Of a stretch of DNA of 64,000 bases, positions 8,263-17,475 are shown one piece after another. The stretch spans positions 806,001 to 870,000 of the forward strand of contig OZ220216.1 in NCBI GenBank assembly GCA_964291505.2. Reading direction: 5' to 3'. The notes beneath the pieces were generated by a model, which ran no database searches, was not told the DNA's origin, and worked only from the letters and a program-made list of their open reading frames with translations. The translations under genes and the position numbers were made by a program. Positions within the stretch are counted from its first letter, which is position 1, and each line of letters begins with the position of its first letter. The stretch comes from Kistimonas sp964291505 (GTDB lineage: Bacteria; Pseudomonadota; Gammaproteobacteria; Pseudomonadales; Endozoicomonadaceae).

Positions 8263-9582
8263 GTGCTGGTTCTGCAGTTTCTTTTTCTGTTGCTGATGTT
8301 GTACCTGGGCAGCAGGAAAGGAGGTATCGGGCTTGGAGTGGTATCGGGTATTGGGTTGGTGATTGAAGTCTTTGGGTTCCGGATGCCGCCAACGTCCCCA
8401 CCGGTCAGTGTCATGCTGATTATTATGGCTGTCGTTACCTGTGCCGCGATTCTGGAAGCGGCCGGTGGTCTCAAGTACATGCTGCAGGTGGCAGAACGTA
8501 TCCTCAGAAACAACCCAAGGCAGATCACGCTTCTGGGGCCGATTGTCACCTATATCATGACGTTGATGTTGGGTACGGGGCATGCAGTTTACTCGGTGAT
8601 GCCAATTATTGGTGATGTTGCGCTGAAAAACGGTATTCGTCCGGAGCGCCCCATGGCTGCAGCATCCGTCGCGTCCCAGATGGGGATTACAGCAAGTCCC
8701 ATTTCAGCCGCAGTGGTGTATTACCTGGCGCAGATGTCAGGTGTTGATGGATCCATCACACTGCTGACTATCCTGAGCGTGTTAATGCCCGCAACACTGG
8801 GCGGCGTACTGGTACTTTCCCTCTACAGTATGCGGCGCGGTCTTGAACTGGAGAATGATCCGGAATACCAGCGTCGTATGCAGGATCCGCTCTGGCGCGA
8901 CAAGATCCTCTCGACCACCTCAACGACACTGGATGAAAAATTACCCGTATCCGCCCGTAATGCGGTACTGCTTTTCCTGGCGGCATTGGCCAGCATTGTG
9001 CTGATTGCAATGTTCCCGGAAGTACGAACCATCAATGGGCATGCCATCAGCATGTCGGTCATCATCCAGATGATGATGCTGGCATTTGGTGGGTTGATTC
9101 TTTTGGGAACCGACACTCCCATTGCCAGGGTGCCGGAAGGCGTTGTCTTCAAATCCGGGATGGTTGCGGCCATTGCGATTTACGGTATCGCCTGGATGAG
9201 CGACACCTATTTCCAGTATGCCATGCCGTCATTTAAAGCGGGTATTACGGAGATGGTGCATGCGTATCCGTGGACCATTGCGCTGGCCATGTTTACGGTT
9301 TCGGTTGTGATTAACAGTCAGGCCGCCACTGCCCGGATGATGCTGCCAGTAGCCATGGGGATGGGCTTACCGCCACAACTGCTGATCGGGATTATGCCGT
9401 CCGTCTATGGCTACTTCTTTATCCCTAATTACCCGTCAGATATTGCGACCTGCAACTTTGATGTCACCGGAACCACACGGATCGGGAAGTACTATTTTAA
9501 CCACAGCTTTATGGTACCCGGACTGATTGGTGTTGTTGTTGCGTGTACGATCGGTTATCTGCTGGCTGGCATAATGATTTAA
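8263..9582 (+). CDS. dcuB: Anaerobic C4-dicarboxylate transporter, Dcu family
   Basis: About 439 residues and 10-12 hydrophobic segments. Family blocks are YLGSRKGGIGLG, ERILRNNPRQITLLGP, GTGHAVYSVMPIIGDVA, RPERPMAAASVASQMGI.ASPIS and IPNYPSDIATCNFDVTGTTRIG. DcuA/DcuB proteins exchange fumarate, malate or aspartate for succinate during anaerobic growth. I choose the GTG at 8263 (GGGGG five bases upstream). An ATG at 8212 would lie inside the leader hairpin and add residues the family lacks. The DcuB symbol rests on remembered similarity; DcuA is the alternative. Confidence 0.88.
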   Translation: MLVLQFLFLLLMLYLGSRKGGIGLGVVSGIGLVIEVFGFRMPPTSPPVSVMLIIMAVVTCAAILEAAGGLKYMLQVAERILRNNPRQITLLGPIVTYIMTLMLGTGHAVYSVMPIIGDVALKNGIRPERPMAAASVASQMGITASPISAAVVYYLAQMSGVDGSITLLTILSVLMPATLGGVLVLSLYSMRRGLELENDPEYQRRMQDPLWRDKILSTTSTTLDEKLPVSARNAVLLFLAALASIVLIAMFPEVRTINGHAISMSVIIQMMMLAFGGLILLGTDTPIARVPEGVVFKSGMVAAIAIYGIAWMSDTYFQYAMPSFKAGITEMVHAYPWTIALAMFTVSVVINSQAATARMMLPVAMGMGLPPQLLIGIMPSVYGYFFIPNYPSDIATCNFDVTGTTRIGKYYFNHSFMVPGLIGVVVACTIGYLLAGIMI

Positions 9583-9598
9583 TCATCCTGTTTTTTTG

Positions 9599-9626
9599 CC
9601 TGCTCCCGATTAGACGAGGGAGCAGG
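9599..9626. repeat. Perfect 9-bp inverted repeat after Dcu carrier
   Basis: CCTGCTCCC and GGGAGCAGG separated by ten bases. The T run lies before the hairpin on the plus strand rather than after it, so it is not a textbook terminator, but its place 16 bp after the stop suggests transcript 3'-end formation or stabilisation. Confidence 0.5.
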
Positions 9627-9731
9627 TCAATGGTAATTCCATTCTTGTTGAGAGATTCCTGAGTCGTTATCCTTGTGCAGATATACATTTGTAATCAATG
9701 AATAACGTATAAAGATGCAGAAGGAATTAGC

Positions 9732-9938
9732 ATGTCGTTTATTAACAATGCATCAAGGGAAGTGGTCAAAAAATACTGGTTTTTTATTGTTGGCCTGATG
9801 TTATTGTCGACAATCATTAATACTGTTGCCAAGAGCCTGCAGAGTCTTCGTTTAATCTGGTCAGATCCCATGCCGATGAGCGCGTTTGGTGTGTTATACC
9901 GGAATCGCTTTGGCTGCAGTAGCCCGACGCTTGTCTGA
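9732..9938 (+). CDS. Possible small single-pass membrane protein upstream of MoxR-type operon
   Basis: A 68-codon frame beginning MSFINNASREVVKKYW with one hydrophobic segment (about residues 16-30, WFFIVGLMLLSTIIN). Its ribosome site AAGGA is seven bases from the ATG and better than that of the next gene. Its stop TGA (9936-9938) lies one base before the next gene's ATG (9940-9942), so the RDD gene may depend on translation of this one. I recognise no family. It could also be a leader whose translation matters more than its product. Confidence 0.45.
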   Translation: MSFINNASREVVKKYWFFIVGLMLLSTIINTVAKSLQSLRLIWSDPMPMSAFGVLYRNRFGCSSPTLV

Positions 9939-9939
9939 T

Positions 9940-10632
9940 ATGCGCCAGCTGTTGGATACCACTTGCCAGGTGGAAACCCCCGAGTCAATTGATCTTCAGG
10001 CAGAAGTGGCGGGGATTGTTCCCCGTGCATTGGCCTTTGCGCTGGATTTGTTGTGTCGAATCATCATTTTAATTGTTGTTCTGATTGTTGTTTCACTTGC
10101 AGGGCAGGCTGGAGCAGGCTTGTTTCTGATGGTGCTGTTTCTTCTCGAATGGTTTTATCCTGTCGTCTTCGAAGTCTACCGTGGTGGACAGACACCGGGA
10201 AAACAAGCGCTTGGACTGATCGTAGTCAATGATGACCTGACACCCGTGTCCTTGGGGGCATCGGTTATTCGAAACCTGCTGAGAAGTGTCGATTTTTTAC
10301 CGTTTCTCTATTGCGCCGGACTGGTCAGTCTTGCCGTTACACGTCGGTTTCAACGATTGGGGGATCTGGCTGCAGGAACACTGGTGGTGTATCGCCCTGC
10401 AAAACAGTTGCAGGCAGCATTGCCGGAATGTCGGCCGGTGTCACCTTCAATACCTCTTAATATTGAGGAACAGAGTGCCTTGATGAGTTTTGCAAGGCGC
10501 CATGCATCACTGAGCGATGCCAGACAACAGGAATTGGCTGATATTCTGCAAGGCGTAACACACGACGATAAAGATGACAGTGTTGCCAAACTTCAGGGTA
10601 TGGGATTGTGGTTATCGGGTAAACGGCAGTGA
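9940..10632 (+). CDS. RDD-family membrane protein
   Basis: About 230 residues. The RDD domain starts PRALAFALDLLCRI, with further blocks GGQTPGKQALGLIVV and RRFQRLGDLAAGTLVVY, and two to three membrane segments. RDD proteins are integral membrane proteins of poorly known function, often linked to ion exchange or to clusters like this one. An upstream GTG (9886) could give a longer form, but the ATG at 9940 directly abuts the stop of the small ORF and starts next to the conserved domain. It heads a tightly packed operon and overlaps the SpoIIM gene by 4 bp. Confidence 0.82.
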   Translation: MRQLLDTTCQVETPESIDLQAEVAGIVPRALAFALDLLCRIIILIVVLIVVSLAGQAGAGLFLMVLFLLEWFYPVVFEVYRGGQTPGKQALGLIVVNDDLTPVSLGASVIRNLLRSVDFLPFLYCAGLVSLAVTRRFQRLGDLAAGTLVVYRPAKQLQAALPECRPVSPSIPLNIEEQSALMSFARRHASLSDARQQELADILQGVTHDDKDDSVAKLQGMGLWLSGKRQ

Positions 10633-11624
10633 AACAGCAGGATTTTGAAGCAAGATATAACCCTGACTGGGTAATGCTTGAAAACTGGATTGCCCGGAGT
10701 GGTAGCAGAAAGCCATCTAAGGGATTCGATGAGACGCTTTCCGCGGAGCAAATCGTGCCGTTGTATCGGCAGCTTTGTCATCATTGTGCGTTAGCACGTT
10801 CAAGGGGGTATAGCCCTGAGCTGGCTGAGCGTCTGAACCGGTTGGCTCTGAAGCTGCATCATAGGCTGTATCAACATCATCAGCGGTTATTGCATCAGAT
10901 CGTGCATTTCCTGTTTCTGGGTTTTCCCGAAGCCTTACGGGCAAATGCCCGTCTGATTGCTGTGTCAGCGGCCTTTTTTCTCCTGCCGGGGTTAGCCATG
11001 TTTATGGGTTGCCTGACGAATAGCGAACTGATTTATACCTTGATGTCGCCTGAAGAGGTTTGGCACTTTGAAACAATCTATGATCCGGCAAACGCGATTT
11101 TAGGCCGTGAGCGAGGATCGGATACGGATCTCTATATGTTTGGCTATTACATCAAGAACAATATAGGGATCAGTTTCCAGGTCTTTGCCGGCGGGCTGTT
11201 GTTTGGTCTCGGCAGCCTGTTTTACCTGGTTTATAACGGTCTGGCGATTGGTGGTGTCGCCGGTCATATTGCCCATTTGGGATTTGACGAAACCTTTTTC
11301 CCGTTTGTCGTGGGGCACGGCGCTTTTGAGCTGACCGCGATTGTTTTCAGTGGTGCCGCCGGACTACGTATGGGACTTGCGTTGATTGCCCCGGGACCTT
11401 ACCGGCGCTTGATTGCGCTGCGTCTTGCCGCTAAAGAGGCTGTGTGGCTGATATATGGGACAACATTGATGTTGTTGCTGGCAGCCTTTCTTGAAGCTTT
11501 CTGGTCTTCGAGTTCAACCCTTTCATCTTCGGTTAAGTACGCGGTGGGAGCCGTCTTCTGGATGATGGTTATCCTGTATTCACTGTCAGCAGCATGGAGG
11601 CAGCGTGGATCTCGGTCAGCTTAG
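10629..11624 (+). CDS. Stage II sporulation protein M (SpoIIM)-like integral membrane protein
   Basis: 331 residues. The N-terminal ~100 residues are soluble and rich in His/Arg (LCHHCALARSRGYS), followed by about five membrane segments with the SpoIIM-domain blocks NNIGISFQVFAGGLLFGLGSLFYL and GHGAFELTAIVFSGAAGLRMG (read in two parts). Despite the name, such proteins occur in many non-sporulating bacteria beside RDD, MoxR and DUF58 genes. Overlaps of 4 bp upstream and 20 bp downstream indicate translational coupling. No enzymatic function can be assigned. Confidence 0.85.
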   Translation: MKQQDFEARYNPDWVMLENWIARSGSRKPSKGFDETLSAEQIVPLYRQLCHHCALARSRGYSPELAERLNRLALKLHHRLYQHHQRLLHQIVHFLFLGFPEALRANARLIAVSAAFFLLPGLAMFMGCLTNSELIYTLMSPEEVWHFETIYDPANAILGRERGSDTDLYMFGYYIKNNIGISFQVFAGGLLFGLGSLFYLVYNGLAIGGVAGHIAHLGFDETFFPFVVGHGAFELTAIVFSGAAGLRMGLALIAPGPYRRLIALRLAAKEAVWLIYGTTLMLLLAAFLEAFWSSSSTLSSSVKYAVGAVFWMMVILYSLSAAWRQRGSRSA

Positions 11625-13158
11625 CATTCGTCCGCGCCTGCGCAGTCGTTATGAGGCCATGGACCTTGGCTTTGTGCTCGCACGACAGTGGTGGCGTACC
11701 CTGTTCCTGGCCTGGTTGATCCCAAGTGGTGTGTTGTTTTTGGTCGCCAGTGTGTTTGTCGGGGATCGCCAATGGCTGGCACTGCTGCTGGTCTGGTGGT
11801 TCAAACCACTATGGGATTGTGCGCCACTCTATATTGGCAGCCGTCAGCTGTTTGGCGAAACAGTCTCCATTGGAACGGCAATACGGGCGATGCCGGGGAT
11901 GCTCAAAGCTGATTGGTTCGCCTGGCTGACATGGCGACGGTTTAGTCCCGGGCGCTCATTTGTCATGCCAGTGACTGGGCTTGAAAAACTGGCCGGTAAG
12001 CGTAGGCGGCAGCGTATAGGCGTTCTTGATCAGCGAGAGGGTGGCGGTTCTGCCTGGTTAACTATCGTTTGTGCCCATATAGAAGCCATTTTTTCGATGG
12101 GATCAGCTTTTCTGGTGTTGTCGTTGATACCCGGTAGTGTTGAGTTTGAGTGGTACAGTTCAGATGCGCCGCTATGGTGGCAGGTAGTCACCAATTTACT
12201 GGGGTGGCTTGTTATGGCGTTGGTGGCGCCATTTTACACCATGGCGGGTTTTGCTCTGTACATTAATCGCCGTATTGAACTGGAAGGCTGGGATATTGAG
12301 ATCCGTTTTCGGGCAATGGCCCAGCGTTTTCATGAGACAAAACGGGCCAAAGGTTCAACAACACTCGGTAGTCTGGTTTTTCTATGTGCTTCATTGATTG
12401 TGGCGTTTTGCCTAACGACCTCTGAGTCGGCATGGGCCCGTTCTTCAGCCACGCCTTCGTCCACTCCGAAGCATGCAACTGGGCAAGAGGAGTCCCGTGC
12501 CCTTATTGAATCCGTTTTGGCTGGCGAGACGTTTCACCAGCAGGAGACGCAGCGCGGATGGCGGCTGAAATCATCGTCTGAAGACGAGACAGAACCGAAC
12601 AATGCTGCGTGGATTGTTGATTTTTTGCGAGAGTTGCAAAACTGGAGCAGTAAGCTGGGCCCCTTTCAACAGGGCATGGCTTTCGTGTTGGAAGTCCTGT
12701 TATGGCTGGTGCTGGCCACTGTCGTTGTTTACCTGTTGTATTTCTATCGAAACCATTTTGTCAGTCTTGTTGCAGGGGGAAGTTCACGAGCAAAGCCAAA
12801 GCCACCAACACCGGATGAGCTGGCCGGGATGGATGTGCGCCCGGAGAGCTTACCTGACGATGTACCGACGGCCGCACAAACGTTATGGCAGGAAGGTGAT
12901 CACAGGGCTGCCCTGGGGTTACTCTATCGAGCCAGTCTGTCGCAGTTGGTGCATGCTTTTTCTGTCCCGTTGACCTGTGGTCATACCGAACAGGAATGTG
13001 TGGATTTAGTGACAGCGCTTCCAGATCCTTCATTGTATGTCTACATGCGCCGTTTAACGGCGGACTGGCAACGCCTTGCCTATGGGCATCAACCGATAGA
13101 GCAGCAACAGTTTGAGGCATTATGCCAGCAGTGGCGGGAGGTATTCTGCCATGGCTAA
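11605..13158 (+). CDS. DUF4129-type membrane protein of the MoxR cluster
   Basis: 517 residues. The first ~260 residues carry several membrane segments. A further hydrophobic helix lies near residues 250-272, then a polar, probably periplasmic stretch (SSATPSSTPKHATGQEES), another membrane helix (~350-375) and a cytoplasmic C-terminal domain with ALGLLYRASLSQLVHAF and GHTEQECVDLV. The C-terminal block is typical of DUF4129. Its partners in the operon suggest a membrane complex serviced by the MoxR ATPase. It overlaps SpoIIM by 20 bp and the next gene by 8 bp. Confidence 0.75.
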   Translation: MDLGQLSIRPRLRSRYEAMDLGFVLARQWWRTLFLAWLIPSGVLFLVASVFVGDRQWLALLLVWWFKPLWDCAPLYIGSRQLFGETVSIGTAIRAMPGMLKADWFAWLTWRRFSPGRSFVMPVTGLEKLAGKRRRQRIGVLDQREGGGSAWLTIVCAHIEAIFSMGSAFLVLSLIPGSVEFEWYSSDAPLWWQVVTNLLGWLVMALVAPFYTMAGFALYINRRIELEGWDIEIRFRAMAQRFHETKRAKGSTTLGSLVFLCASLIVAFCLTTSESAWARSSATPSSTPKHATGQEESRALIESVLAGETFHQQETQRGWRLKSSSEDETEPNNAAWIVDFLRELQNWSSKLGPFQQGMAFVLEVLLWLVLATVVVYLLYFYRNHFVSLVAGGSSRAKPKPPTPDELAGMDVRPESLPDDVPTAAQTLWQEGDHRAALGLLYRASLSQLVHAFSVPLTCGHTEQECVDLVTALPDPSLYVYMRRLTADWQRLAYGHQPIEQQQFEALCQQWREVFCHG

Positions 13159-14389
13159 ACGACTGGTTATTTTCAGTGTTATTGTGCTTTTGGTTGGATC
13201 GTGCATCTACAGTTTCAAAACCTTCTTTGAACCCTGGGAAGAAACCATTGATATCGGTTTCAGCCGTGAAGCCAGGTTAAACCCGTTTCTTGCGGCAGAA
13301 CAGTACCTGACCCAACTCGGTTATGACGTTCAAAGTGACAACAGTGCCGGGTTCCTGAATGACTTGCCATCACTCTCAATGCTGTTAATCAGTCAGGCAG
13401 CGATTGTGCGCTCCGAGTATCGTAGCAAGCGTCTTGAAATGTGGTTGTTACAGGGAGGGCATCTGATCATTGAAGCACCTTCGGCCAATCAGTTGAATCA
13501 ACATGTGCTGTTGGCCCCCTATGCCATCAGCCGTATTAAATCTGAAGCCAAAAAGCCAGACATGGACAGGCAAAATACTCCTTCTATTCAAGAAATGGTG
13601 GCAATGCTTGAAGAGAGGGAAGGTCGTGTACCGTTGATTCCCGAGGCGGAACTGACTCAGATACGGTTTGAGAATACACATGAACCCGTGACTATTCATT
13701 TCTCACCTGATTTCATTCTCGATTATCAATCTGGGAAAAAAGCGAGCGATGAGTCTGGTAACGAACACTTTTTACTCTATCAGGCGAGCAGTGATGCCGG
13801 AGTGCATTTTATTCAGTTCCAGATAGGGGAAGGGCTTCTGACGATTGTCTCGGACAGTAGCATTTGGCATTCAAAACGGATTAGCCAGTTTGATCATGCC
13901 TATCTGCTACAGGCATTATCCAACCGCGGGGTAGGGGATGGGCCAATAGTGCGCATAGTACGAGGCATACAGATGCCACCACTGACAACTATGGTCTGGC
14001 AGGCTGCACCTGAACTGGTCATTACGACAGGTGTCTTGTTGGTAGCTTGGCTGCTTTACCGGTCTCGGAGATTTGGTTCAGTGCAGGAACCAGACTTTAG
14101 CCATCGACGGGCGATCTCTGAGCATACGCGTGGTTCGGCTGGTTTTCTCTGGCGACATAAACGCTATAGGGCATTGTTGGAACCGCTTCAGCAAGACATT
14201 GCAAAAAAAGTATACCAGCGTTATCCGAATCATCGTTCAGGCGACAGTAAACTCCATTGTTTTCTGGCAGAAAGGACAGGTGCAAACGTTGATGATATAC
14301 GGCAGGCAATGTCTATTCCCGACGCGATGAATGAAACAACGTTTGTCCGCCAGGTCGCACTATTACAAAAAATCAGGGAGTCGTTATGA
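13151..14389 (+). CDS. DUF4350 domain protein
   Basis: About 412 residues. An N-terminal membrane anchor (LVIFSVIVLLVGSCIYSF) precedes a GATase-like DUF4350 region (ARLNPFLAAEQYLTQLGYDV, then MWLLQGGHLIIEAP, later GLLTIVSDSSIW), a second membrane helix near residue 300 (LVITTGVLLVAWLLY) and a C-terminal cytoplasmic tail. I start it at the ATG at 13151 (GGGAGG upstream); an earlier in-frame ATG at 13112 would add 13 residues inside the preceding gene. DUF4350 proteins occur almost only in MoxR/DUF58 clusters; their role is unknown. Confidence 0.78.
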   Translation: MAKRLVIFSVIVLLVGSCIYSFKTFFEPWEETIDIGFSREARLNPFLAAEQYLTQLGYDVQSDNSAGFLNDLPSLSMLLISQAAIVRSEYRSKRLEMWLLQGGHLIIEAPSANQLNQHVLLAPYAISRIKSEAKKPDMDRQNTPSIQEMVAMLEEREGRVPLIPEAELTQIRFENTHEPVTIHFSPDFILDYQSGKKASDESGNEHFLLYQASSDAGVHFIQFQIGEGLLTIVSDSSIWHSKRISQFDHAYLLQALSNRGVGDGPIVRIVRGIQMPPLTTMVWQAAPELVITTGVLLVAWLLYRSRRFGSVQEPDFSHRRAISEHTRGSAGFLWRHKRYRALLEPLQQDIAKKVYQRYPNHRSGDSKLHCFLAERTGANVDDIRQAMSIPDAMNETTFVRQVALLQKIRESL

Positions 14390-15375
14390 CAGAGCGCACA
14401 AAGACAGGGGCAGGAAGGCATGACGCTCAACCTTTGCTGGAAAAACTGGGGGAGTTGCGCCAGCGGATTAATCAGGTCGTGATAGGGCAGCCAGAAGTGA
14501 TTGATCAGGTGCTGGTCGCGTTGTTGGCAAAAGGGCACGTACTGGTTGAAGGCGTGCCAGGGTTGGGAAAAACGTTGTTGGTTCGAACCCTTGCTGAGAG
14601 TTTTGATGGAGAGTGCCGGCGAATCCAGTTTACGCCAGACCTGATGCCAGCGGATGTTACCGGTCATGTACTGTATAACATGAAAGAAGGCGAGTTCCGT
14701 ATTCGCCGTGGGCCTGTTTTCACGAACCTGTTACTCGCGGATGAGATTAATCGATCGCCAGCGAAAACCCAGGCCGCATTGCTTGAGGTGATGGAAGAAC
14801 ACCAGGTCACGATTGAGGGACGTGCGCAATCGGTTCCAGAGCCTTTTATGGTGATGGCGACCCAGAATCCGATCGAGCAGGAAGGTACCTATCCCTTGCC
14901 GGAAGCCGAACTGGACCGTTTTCTGCTGAAAGTTTTTATTGGCTATCCGGCCATGGAAGATGAATTGGCGCTGACTCGTCAGGTGACGGGTATTGCGGAA
15001 GGCAGACATCCGGATAATCAAGCCGAGTCACTCTTGAACGCTAATGAGATGCAGAGATTGCAGAATGCTGCTTCGAGGGTGTCCGTTGATGATCAGGTGG
15101 CAGCTTATGTCGTCAGACTGGTCAGGGCGACACGGGAGCGACCTGTCTTTTCCCGCGGCGCTGGCACCCGGGCGTGTATTGCGCTGGTGAAGTGTGCACG
15201 TGCCTATGCGCTGCTCCAAGGACGCGGTTATGTGCTGCCGGATGACGTCAAAGCGATGGCAATACCGGTGATGCGCCATCGGGTCGCCTTATCTGTGGAT
15301 ATGGCGATTGAGGGGTTAAGTGCCGATTACCTGCTGGCAGAGATGATGGATGATATAGAAGCCCCTCGCCTATGA
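14386..15375 (+). CDS. MoxR-family AAA+ ATPase
   Basis: 329 residues. Walker A is GVPGLGKTLL (~residues 56-65) and Walker B is LLLADEINRSPAKTQAALLE. MATQNPIEQEGTYPLPEAE is the sensor-1 and MoxR signature, and a C-terminal lid carries SRGAGTRACIALVKCARA. MoxR ATPases act as chaperones that mature or regulate partner complexes, often through the DUF58/VWA-like protein encoded next to them. All catalytic residues are present. It overlaps the DUF4350 gene and the DUF58 gene by 4 bp each. Confidence 0.94.
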   Translation: MTERTKTGAGRHDAQPLLEKLGELRQRINQVVIGQPEVIDQVLVALLAKGHVLVEGVPGLGKTLLVRTLAESFDGECRRIQFTPDLMPADVTGHVLYNMKEGEFRIRRGPVFTNLLLADEINRSPAKTQAALLEVMEEHQVTIEGRAQSVPEPFMVMATQNPIEQEGTYPLPEAELDRFLLKVFIGYPAMEDELALTRQVTGIAEGRHPDNQAESLLNANEMQRLQNAASRVSVDDQVAAYVVRLVRATRERPVFSRGAGTRACIALVKCARAYALLQGRGYVLPDDVKAMAIPVMRHRVALSVDMAIEGLSADYLLAEMMDDIEAPRL

Positions 15376-16703
15376 GACCATCACGCAAGCTTATTACAGT
15401 CTTATTGTGCTGGCTGTGCCTCTCTTTTGTACCTGCGCTGGCTCGGTATTTTATGCCTGGTGGGATAGCTGAAATCATCAGTGCCTTTTGGTGGGGGATA
15501 GGGGGGGTATTTGTACTGGTGCTGGTGGTTGATCTGTTTCTCAGTCGGTCAGTCAGTCGGTTAGTGGTTAAGCGACATGTGCCAGGCAACCTGTCTGTTG
15601 GTGTTGCCAATGCGGCTTCTGTGATCCTTGATAATCCTTCCCAAAGAAAGATACGGTGTACGGTTATTGACCAGTTGGCTGAAGGGTTTGTTGCCGATGA
15701 TTTACCCGTAACGATAACCCTGAAGGCAGGACAACAACGTGTTATTCATTACCACCTTTACCCTGCTTTGCGTGGTCTATTTCACTTTGGGAGTATTGAT
15801 ATACGCATCACCAGTGTCTTGCAGTTATGGGAGTTTCGTGAGCAGGCCGGTAGTGGTCAGACCGTGAAGGTGTATCCAAATTTCAAACCTGTTCTGGACA
15901 GCAAAATACTGACGATGGAGCAGCAGCTGGCGAGTATGGGGGCGCATGTCGTTCAGCGTCGTGGGCAGGGGCTGGATTTTCACCAGTTACGTGAATTTCA
16001 ACAGGGCGATACCCTGAAGCAGGTTGATTGGCGAGCCAGTGCCAGACAGGCAAAACTGATAGCCCGCGAGTATCAGTCTGAAAAGGATCAGGACGTGATC
16101 TTTCTGTTGGACTGTGGTCGACGAATGCGAGTGAAGGAAGATGATCTCAGTCATTTTGATCATGCGTTGAATGCGATGCTCGTGACTGCCTGGATGGCGC
16201 TTCGTCAAGGGGATGCTATCGGTATGATGAGTGTGGCAGGTACCGAACGTTGGTTGTCACCGGCAAAAGGACGAGCTGCACTGAACCTGCTGCTGAATCA
16301 GGTGTATGACCTGCACAGTACCACAGAGAACAGTGATTATTTACGGGCGGCGGAACAATTGATGACACGCCATCGCAAGCATGCCCTCATCATTCTCATA
16401 ACCAATGTAAGGGATGAGGGAGCAGAAGACTTGCAGGCCGCTATCCGGCTTCTGTCTGGTAGTCATAAGGTGATGGTAGCCAGTTTGCGTGAAGAACAGC
16501 TCGATCAGCGGTTATCTCAATCGGTACAGTCGTTTGACCAGGCGTTGGCATTATGTGGAACAACCCGTTATCTGCAGGAGCGTCAGCAGGCGTTACAACA
16601 GCTGAGTTCCACCGGTATCACCCTCGCGGATGTCTTACCTGCAGGGTTGCCTGCTGCACTGGTCAATGGCTATCTCAGCATCAAGGCCAGTGGTGCGCTT
16701 TAG
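15372..16703 (+). CDS. DUF58 domain (VWA-like) protein
   Basis: 443 residues. Two N-terminal membrane helices (within residues ~5-55) precede an Ig-like segment. The DUF58 core is GLDFHQLREFQQGDTLKQVD followed by W-ASARQAKLIARE and a VWA-like strand DVIFLLDCGRRM. DUF58 proteins are the usual partners of MoxR ATPases. It is the last gene of the operon; truC ends only 8 bp downstream on the other strand, and I see no terminator between them. Confidence 0.9.
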   Translation: MRPSRKLITVLLCWLCLSFVPALARYFMPGGIAEIISAFWWGIGGVFVLVLVVDLFLSRSVSRLVVKRHVPGNLSVGVANAASVILDNPSQRKIRCTVIDQLAEGFVADDLPVTITLKAGQQRVIHYHLYPALRGLFHFGSIDIRITSVLQLWEFREQAGSGQTVKVYPNFKPVLDSKILTMEQQLASMGAHVVQRRGQGLDFHQLREFQQGDTLKQVDWRASARQAKLIAREYQSEKDQDVIFLLDCGRRMRVKEDDLSHFDHALNAMLVTAWMALRQGDAIGMMSVAGTERWLSPAKGRAALNLLLNQVYDLHSTTENSDYLRAAEQLMTRHRKHALIILITNVRDEGAEDLQAAIRLLSGSHKVMVASLREEQLDQRLSQSVQSFDQALALCGTTRYLQERQQALQQLSSTGITLADVLPAGLPAALVNGYLSIKASGAL

Positions 16704-16710
16704 TGCAGTG

Positions 16711-17475
16711 TCATTCCTCGTGTAGCCATTGTTGAGGAATGCTGCTTTCCCACTGGAAACGTTTAATAAGCTGTGACATCACAGGATCCAGCGGAGCCTG
16801 TAGGCGAAGCGTTTCCCCGGTGATCGGGTGGGTCAATTGCATTTCCGTACAGGCCAATAGCAGCCGCCCGGCATCCAGTGATTCTGCAAAATAACGATTA
16901 TGGTTTCCCTTTCCATGCTTGGCATCGCCAATAATGGGGTGGGCTATATGTTTCATATGCCGTCTGATTTGATGCTTGCGCCCCGTTTCAGGGTAAGCAG
17001 CAACGAGCGAATAGCGGGAGGTTGGATAACGATCGATGCTGACCGGTAATTCGACCGTATCCAGGCGACGATAATGGGTAACGGCTTCCTGGGCAGGTTT
17101 GTTCTGATCCGCCCGTTGATCCGTCATTTTATCCAGTTGCTCTTTTAAGGGATGATTAATAGTCCCTTCATCTGGCGTAATACCTCGCACAACGGCCAGA
17201 TAAGTTTTCTTTACGTTATTAGCCTGGAACAGCTCACCCGCCAGTTTTGCTATTTCTGGCGACAGCGCAAACAGCAAAACGCCCGATGTCGGTTTATCGA
17301 GCCGATGCAGTGGATAAACCCGCTGGCTAATCTGGTTACGCACCATTTGAAGGGCAAAACGGGTTTCATGGCGGTCTATCATGGAACGGTGAACCAGTAA
17401 GCCGGATGGCTTGTTCACAGCAATAAGTGAGTCATCCTGAAACAGGATGGGTAATGCTTGATGTGCGACTGTCAT
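16711..17475 (-). CDS. truC: tRNA pseudouridine(65) synthase TruC
   Basis: 254 residues of the RluA/TruC family. The catalytic motif HRLDKPTSGVLLFA (Asp in RLD) is near residue 60. ILFQDDSLIAVNKPSGLLVH is the N-terminal family block, and ETGRKHQIRRHMKHIAHPIIGD the third (read in parts). TruC isomerises U65 in tRNA. Its C-terminus includes LLLACTEMQLTHPITGE. The length matches E. coli TruC (260). No close operon partner; it converges with the MoxR operon. Confidence 0.88.
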   Translation of the reverse strand: MTVAHQALPILFQDDSLIAVNKPSGLLVHRSMIDRHETRFALQMVRNQISQRVYPLHRLDKPTSGVLLFALSPEIAKLAGELFQANNVKKTYLAVVRGITPDEGTINHPLKEQLDKMTDQRADQNKPAQEAVTHYRRLDTVELPVSIDRYPTSRYSLVAAYPETGRKHQIRRHMKHIAHPIIGDAKHGKGNHNRYFAESLDAGRLLLACTEMQLTHPITGETLRLQAPLDPVMSQLIKRFQWESSIPQQWLHEE

